The notes: a model not told the origin generated them from the letters alone. A stretch of DNA of 46,722 nucleotides from an uncultured Acidimicrobiales bacterium (GCA_938002965.1 CALKZY010000017.1:83443-130164); one strand, 5' to 3'. Positions 34,249-42,336 are shown, counted from the first letter of the stretch. A program made the numbers and translations.

Positions 34249-35274
34249 GTGAAGGCTTCTGATCGTATGATCCAGCTTCCTGGCGCGGCTCCTATGCTCA
34301 TTCTCCTGACGTCGGCGGATGTCAACGTCGTCAGGCTTCTTGACGAGCGCATTATCGCCGAAGCCGACTCGGTAGATGTGCGGTCCGGCGTTGCCTGGAT
34401 CGAAGTCTCCGATTGCCGTGAGTACCTCCGACGCCTCGTCGAGCACATTTCCGATGGCGATGGTGTTCGAGTGGCCATGGCCGACCTGAACGCCGGTGCC
34501 GCCGAGTTGGTCAGCGAGTCTATGCTCAGCGTGACGCTGTCAGACGTAGCAATCAGCCTCGAACAAGAGGACATGGCCAACTCCAAGATCGACTATGAGG
34601 TCCGCTATCAGCCGATCGTTCGACTGGGGAATCGATCAATCGTCGGCTACGAAGCACTTATCCGGGCGCACCTCGGTGATATGACCTTGACGGCCGAAGA
34701 ACTCATCGGTAGAGCAGCCAAAGGTGGCTGGTTGCCCGAACTCGATACGACATGTCGCCGCCACGCCATCCAAGGCGTTGGCTCCTGGCTTGGCGCCGGC
34801 TTGCTGTTCTTGAACATCATGGCGCCAGATGGCAGCTTCGATCTTGCCGCAGCTCGAGCCACCATCCGTCACGCCGAGGACATCGGGATCGAACCCGATC
34901 AAATCGTGTTCGAAGCAGCCGAGCGAAACCGCTACATCGACATTGATCTGGCCGCCGCCCAGCTGACCAAGCTGCGAAATGCCGGTGTCCGAATCGCTCT
35001 CGACGACGTGGGCGACGGCTACTCGACGCTTCGAGTAGCGACAAGCTTTAAGCCTGATGTCTTGAAACTGAGCGGTGACCTGGTTGCCTCGCTCCCCAGC
35101 TCCGAGGCAACGGCCATCATTCAGGCCGTTGTCGGGCTTGCCCATCAAACCGGCGCCTGGGTCGTAGCCGAAGGCATCGAGAATGAGGCTCAGGCCACCA
35201 CGCTTACCCAGCTCGAAGTCGACTGGGGACAGGGCCTCCTGTTCGGGGGCCCGACGGTGCTCCCCTCTGACTGA
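34249..35274 (+). CDS. EAL domain protein (c-di-GMP phosphodiesterase-like)
   Basis: A 341-residue protein. The first 115 residues are of unknown fold (perhaps a divergent receiver or sensor domain). An EAL domain follows: RYQPIVRLGNRSIVGYEALIR with the EAL Glu, FLNIMAP (Asn), IVFEAAERN (Glu), IALDDVGDGYSTL (DD pair; loop 6 is DDVG rather than DDFG), LKLSGDLV (Lys), AEGIENEAQ (Glu) and WGQGLLFGGP (Gln). The metal and catalytic ligands are all present, so hydrolysis of c-di-GMP is possible. No GGDEF domain is attached. It converges on the PfkB gene with 6 nt between stops. Confidence 0.88.
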   Translation: MKASDRMIQLPGAAPMLILLTSADVNVVRLLDERIIAEADSVDVRSGVAWIEVSDCREYLRRLVEHISDGDGVRVAMADLNAGAAELVSESMLSVTLSDVAISLEQEDMANSKIDYEVRYQPIVRLGNRSIVGYEALIRAHLGDMTLTAEELIGRAAKGGWLPELDTTCRRHAIQGVGSWLGAGLLFLNIMAPDGSFDLAAARATIRHAEDIGIEPDQIVFEAAERNRYIDIDLAAAQLTKLRNAGVRIALDDVGDGYSTLRVATSFKPDVLKLSGDLVASLPSSEATAIIQAVVGLAHQTGAWVVAEGIENEAQATTLTQLEVDWGQGLLFGGPTVLPSD

Positions 35275-35280
35275 ACCGGG

Positions 35281-36345
35281 TCAGGCTCCGGCTTCAGCCA
35301 GAAAGTCGCTCAAGGGACGCTCAGGGCGCGGTCCCATGTGGGAGATAACCTCGGCGGCGGCGAATGACCCAAGCCGTCCGACGACATCAAGCGGGAGCTC
35401 TCGGCTTAACCCGTAAAGGACACCGGCAGCGTACTGATCCCCTGCACCGGTTGTATCAACCACCGGCGCCACCTCTTCGGCTTTCACCTCGATGATGTCG
35501 GAGTCGGTGACCAACCACGAGCCTTGACTCCCTCGAGTCACACAGGATAAGTCGACCTGTGAACTGACTTTCTTGACCGACTCTTCAAGGTCAGACTCAA
35601 AGAGCGAGGTGAGCTCATCTTCGTTGGCGAACAAGATATCTACCGGCCCAGACACCAGCTCAAGAAAGTCGTGATGGTGTCGCTCCACGCAGAATGGATC
35701 CGACAAGGTGAGCGCGACCTTGCGACCGGCGGCAGCGGCAAGATCCATTGCTTTGCGGATCGCCGCCTTGGCGGAGTCGGTGTCCCACAGGTAACCCTCA
35801 CAGAACAATATTTGGCCGGCCGAGGCAACATTAGGATCGACGTCTGCCGGTTCGAGAAGCGTCGAAACCCCGAGATAGGTGTTCAACGTCCGCTGGGCGT
35901 CCGGCGTCACCATTATGAGACATCTGGCTGTGGCCGGACCGCTCGAAGCCAGTGGCACCTGAAAGGCGACCCCGAGCGAGTTCATGTCCCGGGCGAAGAC
36001 GTCGCCCAGGTAGTCTTGGCGGACTTTGCCGATGTAGGCCGATGTTCCACCAAACGATGCGATGCCGGCCATCGTGTTGGCGGCCGATCCACCCGAAGCC
36101 TCAACCAGTTCAAGATCTGGGCTGTTCTCGCCGGCCAGCTTCTGCATCATCTCGTACAGGTAATCGGCACGGTCCCCATCGATCAGATGCATGGCGCCCT
36201 TTGATAGCCCTTCGGCCACAACGACTTCATCCGCCACGGTGCCGATGATGTCGACCATGGCATTGCCGACGCCAACGACGTCAACCTCACCATGGCCACT
36301 GGACCGCCGATCTCCAGCCTGTCGGCCCAACGCAGGTTCGCTCAT
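35281..36345 (-). CDS. PfkB family carbohydrate kinase (adenosine kinase-like)
   Basis: A 354-residue ribokinase-superfamily protein. It has VVGVGNAMVDIIG, ASGGSAANTMAGIASFGG, GKVRQDYLGDVFARD (PfkB signature 1), LFANEDEL and the catalytic DTTGAGDQYAAGVLYGL (signature 2). The arrangement is that of adenosine kinase/nucleoside kinases (ALGV... with QRTLNTYLG). It probably phosphorylates adenosine or another nucleoside, but sugar specificity is not excluded. It lies 117 nt downstream of nrdJ, beyond a strong hairpin. Confidence 0.9.
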   Translation of the reverse strand: MSEPALGRQAGDRRSSGHGEVDVVGVGNAMVDIIGTVADEVVVAEGLSKGAMHLIDGDRADYLYEMMQKLAGENSPDLELVEASGGSAANTMAGIASFGGTSAYIGKVRQDYLGDVFARDMNSLGVAFQVPLASSGPATARCLIMVTPDAQRTLNTYLGVSTLLEPADVDPNVASAGQILFCEGYLWDTDSAKAAIRKAMDLAAAAGRKVALTLSDPFCVERHHHDFLELVSGPVDILFANEDELTSLFESDLEESVKKVSSQVDLSCVTRGSQGSWLVTDSDIIEVKAEEVAPVVDTTGAGDQYAAGVLYGLSRELPLDVVGRLGSFAAAEVISHMGPRPERPLSDFLAEAGA

Positions 36346-36418
36346 ATCGCTCTCACCGTACAGCGTTGGTCACGACGCCGCCCATTTGAGGTCGAGCTGC
36401 TCTCGACCCCGTTCTGGC

Positions 36419-36454
36419 GGAGGATTGCACCACAGCCTGTTGGTGCAATCCTCC
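36419..36454 (-). terminator. Terminator hairpin after nrdJ
   Basis: A perfect 14-bp inverted repeat, GGAGGATTGCACCA and TGGTGCAATCCTCC, with an 8-nt loop begins 9 nt after the nrdJ stop. There is no T-run, so it is either an intrinsic-like actinobacterial terminator or an RNA-stability element. Confidence 0.75.
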
Positions 36455-36462
36455 CACTCCGT

Positions 36463-39252
36463 TTAGCTGCAACCGCTGGTATTACCGCAGCCTGGACAGG
36501 CGTGGCAGCTTCCAGCTCGCTGCATGGTGATCCCGCACTGCATACAGATCGGTGCATCGACGTCGATCTTACGATTGGCACCCAGTTGTTGAGCTTCGAC
36601 CTTGGCCATCATCTCATCCACAGATTCGACCGACGGTGGATCAGCCGGAAACTCGCCCTGCTGAGACAGCGCCTCGTCGACGCCAGGCAGAGTCTGCTGG
36701 CTTCGTTCGTTGGTGGTGAAGATGCCCAAGCCAGCACGCTCTTCCTTGCCCAGGTACAGGACCGCAAGCTTGCGGAAGAGGTAGTCCATGATGGAGTTGG
36801 CGATCCGGATGTCCGGGTCGTCAGTCATACCTGCCGGCTCGAATCGCATACCGGTAAAGGTCTCGACGTAGGTACGTAACGGAACTCCGTACTGGAGGCC
36901 ATGGCTCAGCGAGATGGCCAGAGCGTCCATGATGCCGGCCAGCGTTGAGCCCTGCTTCGAGACGCGGAGGAAGATTTCCCCCGGCCTACCGTCGTCATAT
37001 TCTCCGACCGTGACGAAGCCTTTGCAGTCGGCCACACGGAACTCAAAGGTCCGTGATCGACGATCCCTGGCCAGCTTCTCGCGGATCGGCTTGTAGATGA
37101 TCTTTGGCTCAGCCGCGGCCAGAATGGCTTCGGCTCCGTCGGTCGCCTTATCGTCATCGACGGCGTCGTCCTTCTTGGCCATCGACAACGGCTGAGCAAC
37201 CTTGCAGTTGTCTCGGTAGATAGCAATGGCCTTTACGCCCATCTGCCATGCATCGATATGGAGCTGCTCTACTTCTTCAACCGATACCTCTTCGGGCATG
37301 TTGACCGTCTTGGAAATGGCTCCGGAGATAAACGGCTGCACTGCGGCCATCATCTTGACGTGTCCCAGGTAATGAATCGGGTTGTCGCCCATCGAGCAGG
37401 CGAACACGGGGACGTGGCCGTCTTTGAGGTTCGGTGCCCCGAGGATGGTCTTGTTCTCGTCGATGTAATCGGTGATTGCGGTCGCCTCGGTCGATGAATA
37501 GCCAAGACGATTAAGCGCTCGCGGCACCGACTGGTTCACGATGCTCATCGTGCCACCGCCGACCAGCTTCTTCATCTTGCACAGGCCCAGATCAGGCTCG
37601 ATGCCGGTGGTGTCGCAGTCCATCAAGAGACCGATGGTTCCGGTTGGGGCAAGGACCGTGGCTTGGGCGTTGCGAACACCAACTGATGGAGCCAGCTCAC
37701 AAGCGCCATCCCATGATTGGCGAGCTTCGTCGAGAATGGCTGCCGGGGCCAACGACTGGTCGATGCTGTCGCAGGCCCGCCGATGCTGATCGAGAACACG
37801 CAACATGTGGTCACGGTTCTCCTCATAGCCGGCGTGGGGGCCCATTCGGGCTGAGGTTCGAGCCGAGGTGTGGTAGGCGTGCCCGGTCATCAGCGACGTG
37901 ATGGAGGCGGCCATGGCCCGTCCGGCGTCAGAGTCGTAGGGAAGACCGAGGGTCATCAGTAGGGCGCCGATGTTGGCGTAGCCCAGGCCCAGCTGACGGA
38001 ACTTGTGAGAGGTCTCGCCGATCGACGCTGTGGGGTAGTCAGCCCGGCCGACAAGGATCTCTTGGGCGGTGAAGAAGTGCTCCACGGCGTTCTTGAAACC
38101 AGCGACGTTGAAGGTGTCATCGTCGCCCATGTACTTGAGCAGGTTCAAGCTGGCCAGGTTGCAGGCCGAGTTGTCCAGGTGCATGTATTCGCTGCACGGG
38201 TTTGAACCGTTGATCTTGCCGGTGTTGGCCGAAGTGTGCCAGTGGTTGATAGTGGAATCGAACTGCATTCCGGGGTCTGCGCACTCCCATGATGCCTGAG
38301 CGAACTGGCGCATGAGATCACGAGCCTTCACCGTGCGGATGACTCGTCCGTCAGTTCGGGCTACCAGGTTCCAGTCGGCCCCGTCGATCACGGCCTGCAT
38401 GAACTCGTCGGTCACTCTGACCGAGTTGTTGGCGTTCTGATACTGGATTGAATGGCTGTCGGAGCCGTCCAGATCCATGTCGAATCCGGCCTCTCGCAGA
38501 ACGCGTGCTTTGCGCTCCTCGGTGGCCTTACACCAGATGAACTCTTCGATGTCCGGGTGATCGATGTCGAGCATGACCATCTTGGCCGCCCGTCGTGTCT
38601 TGCCGCCGGACTTGATGGTTCCGGCTGAAGCGTCAGCGCCGCGCATGAAGCTGACGGGGCCGGATGCTGTTCCGCCGCCGCGAAGCGGCTCTGCGCTGGA
38701 ACGGATACCCGACAGGTTGATACCGGCACCCGAACCGCCCTTGAAGATCACGCCTTCTTCGACGTACCAGTTCAAGATGGCATCCATGGTGTCGTCGACG
38801 GCCAAGATGAAACACGCCGAGGCCTGCTGCGGTACACCTTTAACGCCGATGTTGAACCAAACCGGAGAATTGAACGCACCCATTTGATGAATAATCAGGA
38901 ACTTCAGTTCGTCGCTGAAGATCTCCGCTTCATCGTCGCTGAAATAGCCGTCCTCGACGCCCCATGCGGTGATGGTATCGACGACGCGATCGGCGACCTG
39001 CTTGAGCGACGTCTCTCGCTCATCAGTGTTGAGCGTGCCACGGAAGTACTTTTGCGCCAAGATGTTGGTGGCGTTTACCGACCATGACTCGGGAACCTCA
39101 ACGTCAGTCTGCTCGAAGGCGACCTCGCCTGTTTTCCAGTTCGAAATCCGGGCGTCGCGCTTCACCCACGTAACGGTGTCATACGGGTCGACTCCCGCAG
39201 TGCTGTAATACCGCTTCAGACCGATGTGTGTTTGTCCGGGTGCGAGAGTCAT
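36463..39252 (-). CDS. nrdJ: Vitamin B12-dependent (class II) ribonucleotide reductase
   Basis: A 929-residue class II RNR that makes deoxyribonucleotides using adenosylcobalamin. The barrel has NPCSEYMHLDN (residues 351-355 are NPCSE), GGSGAGINLSGIRS, SVGVRNAQATVLAPTGTIGLLMDCDTTG, and NMPEEVSVEEV. The C-terminal tail has a zinc-like cluster with redox Cys (CMQCGITM ... CHACPGCGNTSGC). Translation starts at an ATG at 39252 with only a weak Shine-Dalgarno. The promoter is about 490 nt upstream, giving a long leader with NrdR-like sites and a possible uORF. nrdR lies 1.8 kb away. Confidence 0.97.
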   Translation of the reverse strand: MTLAPGQTHIGLKRYYSTAGVDPYDTVTWVKRDARISNWKTGEVAFEQTDVEVPESWSVNATNILAQKYFRGTLNTDERETSLKQVADRVVDTITAWGVEDGYFSDDEAEIFSDELKFLIIHQMGAFNSPVWFNIGVKGVPQQASACFILAVDDTMDAILNWYVEEGVIFKGGSGAGINLSGIRSSAEPLRGGGTASGPVSFMRGADASAGTIKSGGKTRRAAKMVMLDIDHPDIEEFIWCKATEERKARVLREAGFDMDLDGSDSHSIQYQNANNSVRVTDEFMQAVIDGADWNLVARTDGRVIRTVKARDLMRQFAQASWECADPGMQFDSTINHWHTSANTGKINGSNPCSEYMHLDNSACNLASLNLLKYMGDDDTFNVAGFKNAVEHFFTAQEILVGRADYPTASIGETSHKFRQLGLGYANIGALLMTLGLPYDSDAGRAMAASITSLMTGHAYHTSARTSARMGPHAGYEENRDHMLRVLDQHRRACDSIDQSLAPAAILDEARQSWDGACELAPSVGVRNAQATVLAPTGTIGLLMDCDTTGIEPDLGLCKMKKLVGGGTMSIVNQSVPRALNRLGYSSTEATAITDYIDENKTILGAPNLKDGHVPVFACSMGDNPIHYLGHVKMMAAVQPFISGAISKTVNMPEEVSVEEVEQLHIDAWQMGVKAIAIYRDNCKVAQPLSMAKKDDAVDDDKATDGAEAILAAAEPKIIYKPIREKLARDRRSRTFEFRVADCKGFVTVGEYDDGRPGEIFLRVSKQGSTLAGIMDALAISLSHGLQYGVPLRTYVETFTGMRFEPAGMTDDPDIRIANSIMDYLFRKLAVLYLGKEERAGLGIFTTNERSQQTLPGVDEALSQQGEFPADPPSVESVDEMMAKVEAQQLGANRKIDVDAPICMQCGITMQRAGSCHACPGCGNTSGCS

Positions 39253-39272
39253 GGTGATTTCGATTCGCTTTC

Positions 39273-39419
39273 TTACTTACGTAACTGAGGTTTCGTAACT
39301 GAGGTTTGTAGTTGAGGTTGCAGATCAATGGCTTGGAGGCGATCCAACCCCAGAGGGGTCCGGCACATCATTCCGGTACACCGGCTCGGAGCGACCTTGT
39401 TGCCGCTCGACGGGCTCAC
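39273..39419 (-). CDS. Possible upstream ORF in the nrdJ leader
   Basis: GTG at 39419 to TAA at 39273 encodes 48 residues with two Cys (APSRCTGMMCRTPLGLDRL), ending 20 nt before the nrdJ ATG. It starts in a GTGA overlap with a 3-codon mini-ORF (GTG ACG GTG TGA, 39427-39416). The mini-ORF is placed six nt after a strong GAGGAGG (39434-39440). nrdJ itself has a poor ribosome-binding site, so coupling or re-initiation is plausible. I know no homologue; the codon pattern is protein-like only in the first two thirds. Confidence 0.4.
   Translation of the reverse strand: MSPSSGNKVAPSRCTGMMCRTPLGLDRLQAIDLQPQLQTSVTKPQLRK
39280..39320. repeat. Three tandem 14-bp repeats in the nrdJ leader
   Basis: CGTAACTGAGGTTT occurs twice in tandem (39280-39293, 39294-39307), and a third, diverged copy (GTAGTTGAGGTTG) follows at 39308-39320. 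On the transcribed RNA each unit carries CCTCA or a close match. CCTCA is complementary to the TGAGG of the leader Shine-Dalgarno region. Confidence 0.8.
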
Positions 39420-39431
39420 ACCGTCACCGTT

Positions 39432-39455
39432 CACCTCCTCATTCCAGGGAGGGTG
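39432..39455 (-). promoter_or_regulatory. Hairpin covering a Shine-Dalgarno in the nrdJ leader
   Basis: On the minus strand CACC-CTCC (39455-39448, one bulged C) can pair with GGAGGTG (39438-39432) across a 9-nt loop. The stem buries the GAGGAGG motif of the mini-ORF and upstream ORF. It is a small stem by itself. Position and fit suggest translational control. Confidence 0.4.
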
Positions 39456-39692
39456 GTGAGAGGCGCAGCCCACTCGGTGACCCGATTCTTGGCGTTGGAG
39501 GTTCCCTAGCTCATCTTTCTAGTCATGTCGAGTGACAGTTTGCGGCGGTGCTGCCTCCTGTCCCTCCGTTGTCGCACGCGCCTTCGTTCCACCGACAGCG
39601 CGCACCTGCATTGCATAGTTCATAGCCCGTTTGCTGTTGTTCCGGAACTTCCGCAAGGAAACTCCGCCGCACACAGCTCGCAAACTACCTGC

Positions 39693-39706
39693 CACTAGAT
39701 CTTGTG
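39693..39706. promoter_or_regulatory. NrdR box-like site 1
   Basis: CACTAGATCTTGTG is a 14-bp near-palindrome with one mismatched pair. It resembles the NrdR box (CACTATATATAGTG-like). It lies about 40 nt downstream of the predicted nrdJ transcription start. Confidence 0.55.
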
Positions 39707-39733
39707 CTAACCGCCAGCTCAAAAAGAGCGACG

Positions 39734-39747
39734 CACAAGATGTGGGT
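39734..39747. promoter_or_regulatory. NrdR box-like site 2
   Basis: CACAAGATGTGGGT lies over the predicted transcription start of nrdJ. Its complement shares ATCTTGTGC with site 1. Centre-to-centre distance is 41 bp, about four helical turns, so the two sites face the same way. nrdR is encoded at 41046-41534. Confidence 0.5.
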
Positions 39748-39751
39748 AGTC

Positions 39752-39781
39752 ATTACATCACTGTAATTACGCCGATGTCAA
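39752..39781 (-). promoter_or_regulatory. nrdJ promoter
   Basis: On the minus strand TTGACA (39781-39776) and TGTAAT (39757-39752) are spaced by 18 nt. The start site would be near 39745, inside NrdR-like site 2, giving a leader of about 490 nt to the nrdJ ATG. Confidence 0.65.
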
Positions 39782-40275
39782 CACGGATCCAAGGTTTTTC
39801 TTAGGTGTATTCCTTCCGAGGCCGCCAACTGGGCGCTCCAGAAGGAGCAACATCAGCAGAACTGCGCACGTAACGAAGATCGGGCCTAGAGGACCACGGG
39901 TCAAGGTTTGTCTCCAGACGGCACTCATACCGCTCAAACGATCATCAGACAGGTCAATTCTTTCAGTGACCCACCCGCTTTCGCAGGCGCTACCCAAACC
40001 TAGGGGCCCTGAATCTCCTCCAAGACCCTGCCATACCGATGTCTAAACCCGACCTCCGTCACAATTGCTCAGCCCCACGACGGGCGTAACCGCCACCATA
40101 ATCAACGTCGGCTGTGGATCGGAAGAGGAGGAACCTGTGGATTACTGTGGATTAACCCGGGAAATCCTGTGAGGTTCATGTGGGTGACGGGGTTTCGCTC
40201 CCACTAGTCGGCCCAACAAGCATCTTGGCGCCCTTGGAGGGCAACGCATTCCGGCACGACTCATAAACTGAGCCG
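39782..40275. other. Non-coding stretch between nrdJ promoter and RibD-type gene
   Basis: About 490 nt without a convincing gene. A short minus-strand frame (39767-39997) has one hydrophobic stretch but a poor start and overlaps the nrdJ promoter. The only other pattern seen is a group of DnaA-box-like words at 40113-40155. Confidence 0.6.
40113..40155. promoter_or_regulatory. Cluster of DnaA-box-like TGTGGAT words
   Basis: TGTGGAT (40113-40119), TGTGGATTA (40136-40144) and TGTGGATTA (40146-40154) lie within 43 bp, the last two as a direct repeat with a 10-bp period. They differ from the DnaA box TGTGGATAA by one base. They sit upstream of the RibD-type gene, about 365 bp from the nrdJ promoter. 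Regulation of the nrd region by DnaA is known in other bacteria; here it is only suggested. Confidence 0.35.
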
Positions 40276-41049
40276 GTGCGCGAATTATTCCCCGACAATG
40301 ACTCCATCGTTGCCCCTGGCTCCCCCGACGACGTCATACGGGCGGTACTCGATGAGAACCGCAACCCTCCTGGCGAACGGCCGTGGCTGTTTGTGAACAT
40401 GGTGGCCAGCATCGACGGGGCCACCGCAACCGATGGAACCTCCGGAGGTCTGGGCGCCGAGGGCGATCGACTGATATTTCGAGGCCTTCGATCTAGCGCC
40501 GACATCATCTTGGTCGGAGGGCAAACGGTGCGAGACGAGCAGTACCGACCCCCGCAAGCGCACATCGCCGCCAAGCAGACGAGGGCTCAAAGGGAACAGA
40601 GCGAACGACCGAGGCTTGCGGTCATCAGCGGTTCTCTCCGCTTCGACCGTGAGTTGACGTTCCTCGACGACGATCCCCCACCGATAATCTTCCACCCGCT
40701 CGACGTCGATCGAGCTCGCGTTGACGAACTAGCCCAAAGGGCTGATCTGGTGCCGATCGCCAGCGCTGATCGAGATGGCAGGCTCTCGATGAGCGCCATT
40801 GTCGACGAACTTGGCAGCCGAGGTGTCTCACGAGTTCTCTGCGAAGGTGGACCGTCAATCAACGGACAGTTGGTGGCCGAGGGCCTGGTGGACGAGTGGA
40901 ATCTGACGTTGGCGCCCCTGCTGCTCGGAGGAAACTCGCCTCGCGCCGCGGTCGGAGCGCTGCCGGAAGGACCACCGCCTGGGATGCAGCTGCAGCGGGT
41001 GTGGACCGACGACGGCTATTTGTTCTGCCGCTGGACCGCCGAGACTTAG
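40276..41049 (+). CDS. RibD C-terminal domain (pyrimidine reductase) protein
   Basis: A 257-residue reductase of the RibD-C/DHFR-like fold. It has RPWLFVNMVASIDGATA, GLRSSADIILVGGQTVRDE, RPRLAVISG, and VLCEGGPSINGQLVAEGLVDEWNLTLAPLLLGG. The riboflavin deaminase domain is absent. Stand-alone members reduce pyrimidine intermediates of riboflavin synthesis or act on other flavin-related substrates. The GTG start follows no clear ribosome-binding site. Its end overlaps the nrdR end by 4 nt (convergent). Confidence 0.9.
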   Translation: MRELFPDNDSIVAPGSPDDVIRAVLDENRNPPGERPWLFVNMVASIDGATATDGTSGGLGAEGDRLIFRGLRSSADIILVGGQTVRDEQYRPPQAHIAAKQTRAQREQSERPRLAVISGSLRFDRELTFLDDDPPPIIFHPLDVDRARVDELAQRADLVPIASADRDGRLSMSAIVDELGSRGVSRVLCEGGPSINGQLVAEGLVDEWNLTLAPLLLGGNSPRAAVGALPEGPPPGMQLQRVWTDDGYLFCRWTAET

Positions 41050-41534
41050 ACTTCTGCGGCCTCGGAGGCTGCCGCAGCCTCGGAGTCGACCTTTATCAAC
41101 CGCGCCTCGCGTTCGAAGTCGGCCAAATTGTCGAAGCCTTTGTACACGCTTGCGAAACGAAGGTAGGCCACCGGATCCATCTCGCGTAGCTGTTCCAACA
41201 CTGCCAAGCCCACCCACTCAGAGGTAACGTCGCCACCCTCGGATCGAGCACCTTCACCAACTCGGACGGCGATCTGCTCAAAGTCTGCTCTAGTCAGCGG
41301 TCGACCTTTACAGGCTGCGATGAGACCCGACACGATCTTCTCTTCGTCGAAGTCCGTGACTGAACCGGAGCGCTTGTGTACCCGTAGCGGGACTTCTTCC
41401 ACCCGCTCGAACGTGGTAAAGCGGTGATCACAGTCAGTGCAGCTGCGACGCCGCCGAACCGAGGTCTCCTCGTCGGCCGATCGCGAATCTACAACCTTTG
41501 TTTCACTCTCTCCGCAGGCCGGGCATCGCACCCT
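41046..41534 (-). CDS. nrdR: Transcriptional repressor NrdR
   Basis: A 162-residue regulator of ribonucleotide reductase genes. The zinc ribbon is VRCPACGESETKVVDSR ... CTDCDHRFTTFE; the ATP-cone domain is PLRVHKRSGSVTDFDEEKIVSGL. The start is set at the GTG at 41534 because the family begins at (M)xCPxC. A GTG at 41558, overlapping the LysM stop as GTGA, would add eight residues and is the alternative. The tail is Ala/Glu-rich. The two NrdR-like boxes at nrdJ are the likely target. Confidence 0.96.
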   Translation of the reverse strand, partial: RVRCPACGESETKVVDSRSADEETSVRRRRSCTDCDHRFTTFERVEEVPLRVHKRSGSVTDFDEEKIVSGLIAACKGRPLTRADFEQIAVRVGEGARSEGGDVTSEWVGLAVLEQLREMDPVAYLRFASVYKGFDNLADFEREARLIKVDSEAAAASEAAEV

Positions 41535-41554
41535 GCCAACACTAGCGGAGACGA

Positions 41555-42166
41555 TCACGCCAGGAGTTCGCCCGGTATTACAATTGCCTGACCAACGACT
41601 ATGGCTGCACCGCCATTAGCCTCCACCAGGGCGGCTACGGCTGTTCGCCTGTCGAGATCAGAGGCGTACTCGCCGGCGAGCGACCACAAGGAATCCCCCG
41701 CCCCGGCGACAACGACCATGTCCCCCGGTGACGCCACACCAGACGACATGGCGGAACCATCGTTGACGACAAAGTCGGCCGGTGGCACACCCTGGGACAC
41801 GCGGACTGTGACCAAAAGACCGACCAGAACCACCGCGACAGTTACCGCAGCAACCGTAACCCCACCCGGAAGACCGATTTGGCGCAGCCCAGCGTTCAAC
41901 CGTTCCTCGATCGTGTGGCGGACTGAGAGCGCCGTCCCACCAACGGACGGCAACGGCCAATCCGGTTGTGTTCTTTGGTTCGGCCCATTGTCAACGACCA
42001 AGCGGAGATGGCCCCTAGCGCTGCGGCCCCGGACATCTCGGCCAACGGGGGCAGAGCTGATCGCTGAGGGGCGCCGGGCCACCCAGCCGTCTTCAGCGGC
42101 CTGGACACGAACGTCGCATGACGAACGTCTGAACGATCCGGAGAATTCGGATACATGTGCAACCAT
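41555..42166 (-). CDS. LysM domain protein, SOS-linked (YneA-like position)
   Basis: A 203-residue protein from the ATG at 42166. After a polar N-terminus it has one transmembrane segment (GVTVAAVTVAVVLVGLLVTV) and a C-terminal LysM domain (VVVAGAGDSLWSLAGEYASD ... VVGQAIVIPGELL) facing the cell exterior. It is divergent from lexA and shares its SOS-box region, as with the cell-division inhibitor YneA in Firmicutes. A role in SOS-induced division arrest is inferred. nrdR follows at once and may be cotranscribed. Confidence 0.85.
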   Translation of the reverse strand: MVAHVSEFSGSFRRSSCDVRVQAAEDGWVARRPSAISSAPVGRDVRGRSARGHLRLVVDNGPNQRTQPDWPLPSVGGTALSVRHTIEERLNAGLRQIGLPGGVTVAAVTVAVVLVGLLVTVRVSQGVPPADFVVNDGSAMSSGVASPGDMVVVAGAGDSLWSLAGEYASDLDRRTAVAALVEANGGAAIVVGQAIVIPGELLA

Positions 42167-42284
42167 GATGTGAGTATCTCCAAGCGGTGTGACAGTGAAC
42201 GGACGGCGAACGAACTGAGGACAGTTGGGGGGGGTTTGAAGACAGTGAACGTAAGGGCCGGTATCCACCATCTCGTCGGGCGGC

Positions 42285-42298
42285 CGAACTATTGTTCG
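42285..42298. promoter_or_regulatory. SOS box 1 (LexA operator)
   Basis: CGAACTATTGTTCG fits the actinobacterial LexA site GAAC-N4-GTTC exactly. It overlaps the -35 (TTGTTC) of the lexA promoter and lies between lexA and the LysM gene. Confidence 0.92.
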
Positions 42299-42320
42299 TC
42301 GCACGGATGTTCGATATAGT
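42292..42320 (+). promoter_or_regulatory. lexA promoter
   Basis: TTGTTC (42292-42297), 17-nt spacer, TATAGT (42315-42320). The -35 lies in SOS box 1, which explains autorepression by LexA. Confidence 0.75.
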
Positions 42321-42322
42321 AC

Positions 42323-42336
42323 CGAACAACCGTACG
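42323..42336. promoter_or_regulatory. SOS box-like site 2 (imperfect)
   Basis: CGAACAACCGTACG matches GAAC-N4-GTTC except for one base in the second half (GTAC). It lies at the predicted lexA transcription start. Confidence 0.6.

Noticed and set aside
39280..39320. CRISPR-like repeats
   Set aside because: The units are contiguous 14-mers without spacers and no cas genes are present.
39253..39745. Cobalamin riboswitch upstream of nrdJ
   Set aside because: None of the conserved B12-box sequences in the right order could be found by eye on the minus strand; only a covariance search could settle it.
39767..39997. 76-codon frame with one hydrophobic segment
   Set aside because: TTG start, no ribosome-binding site, biased composition, and it runs through the nrdJ promoter.
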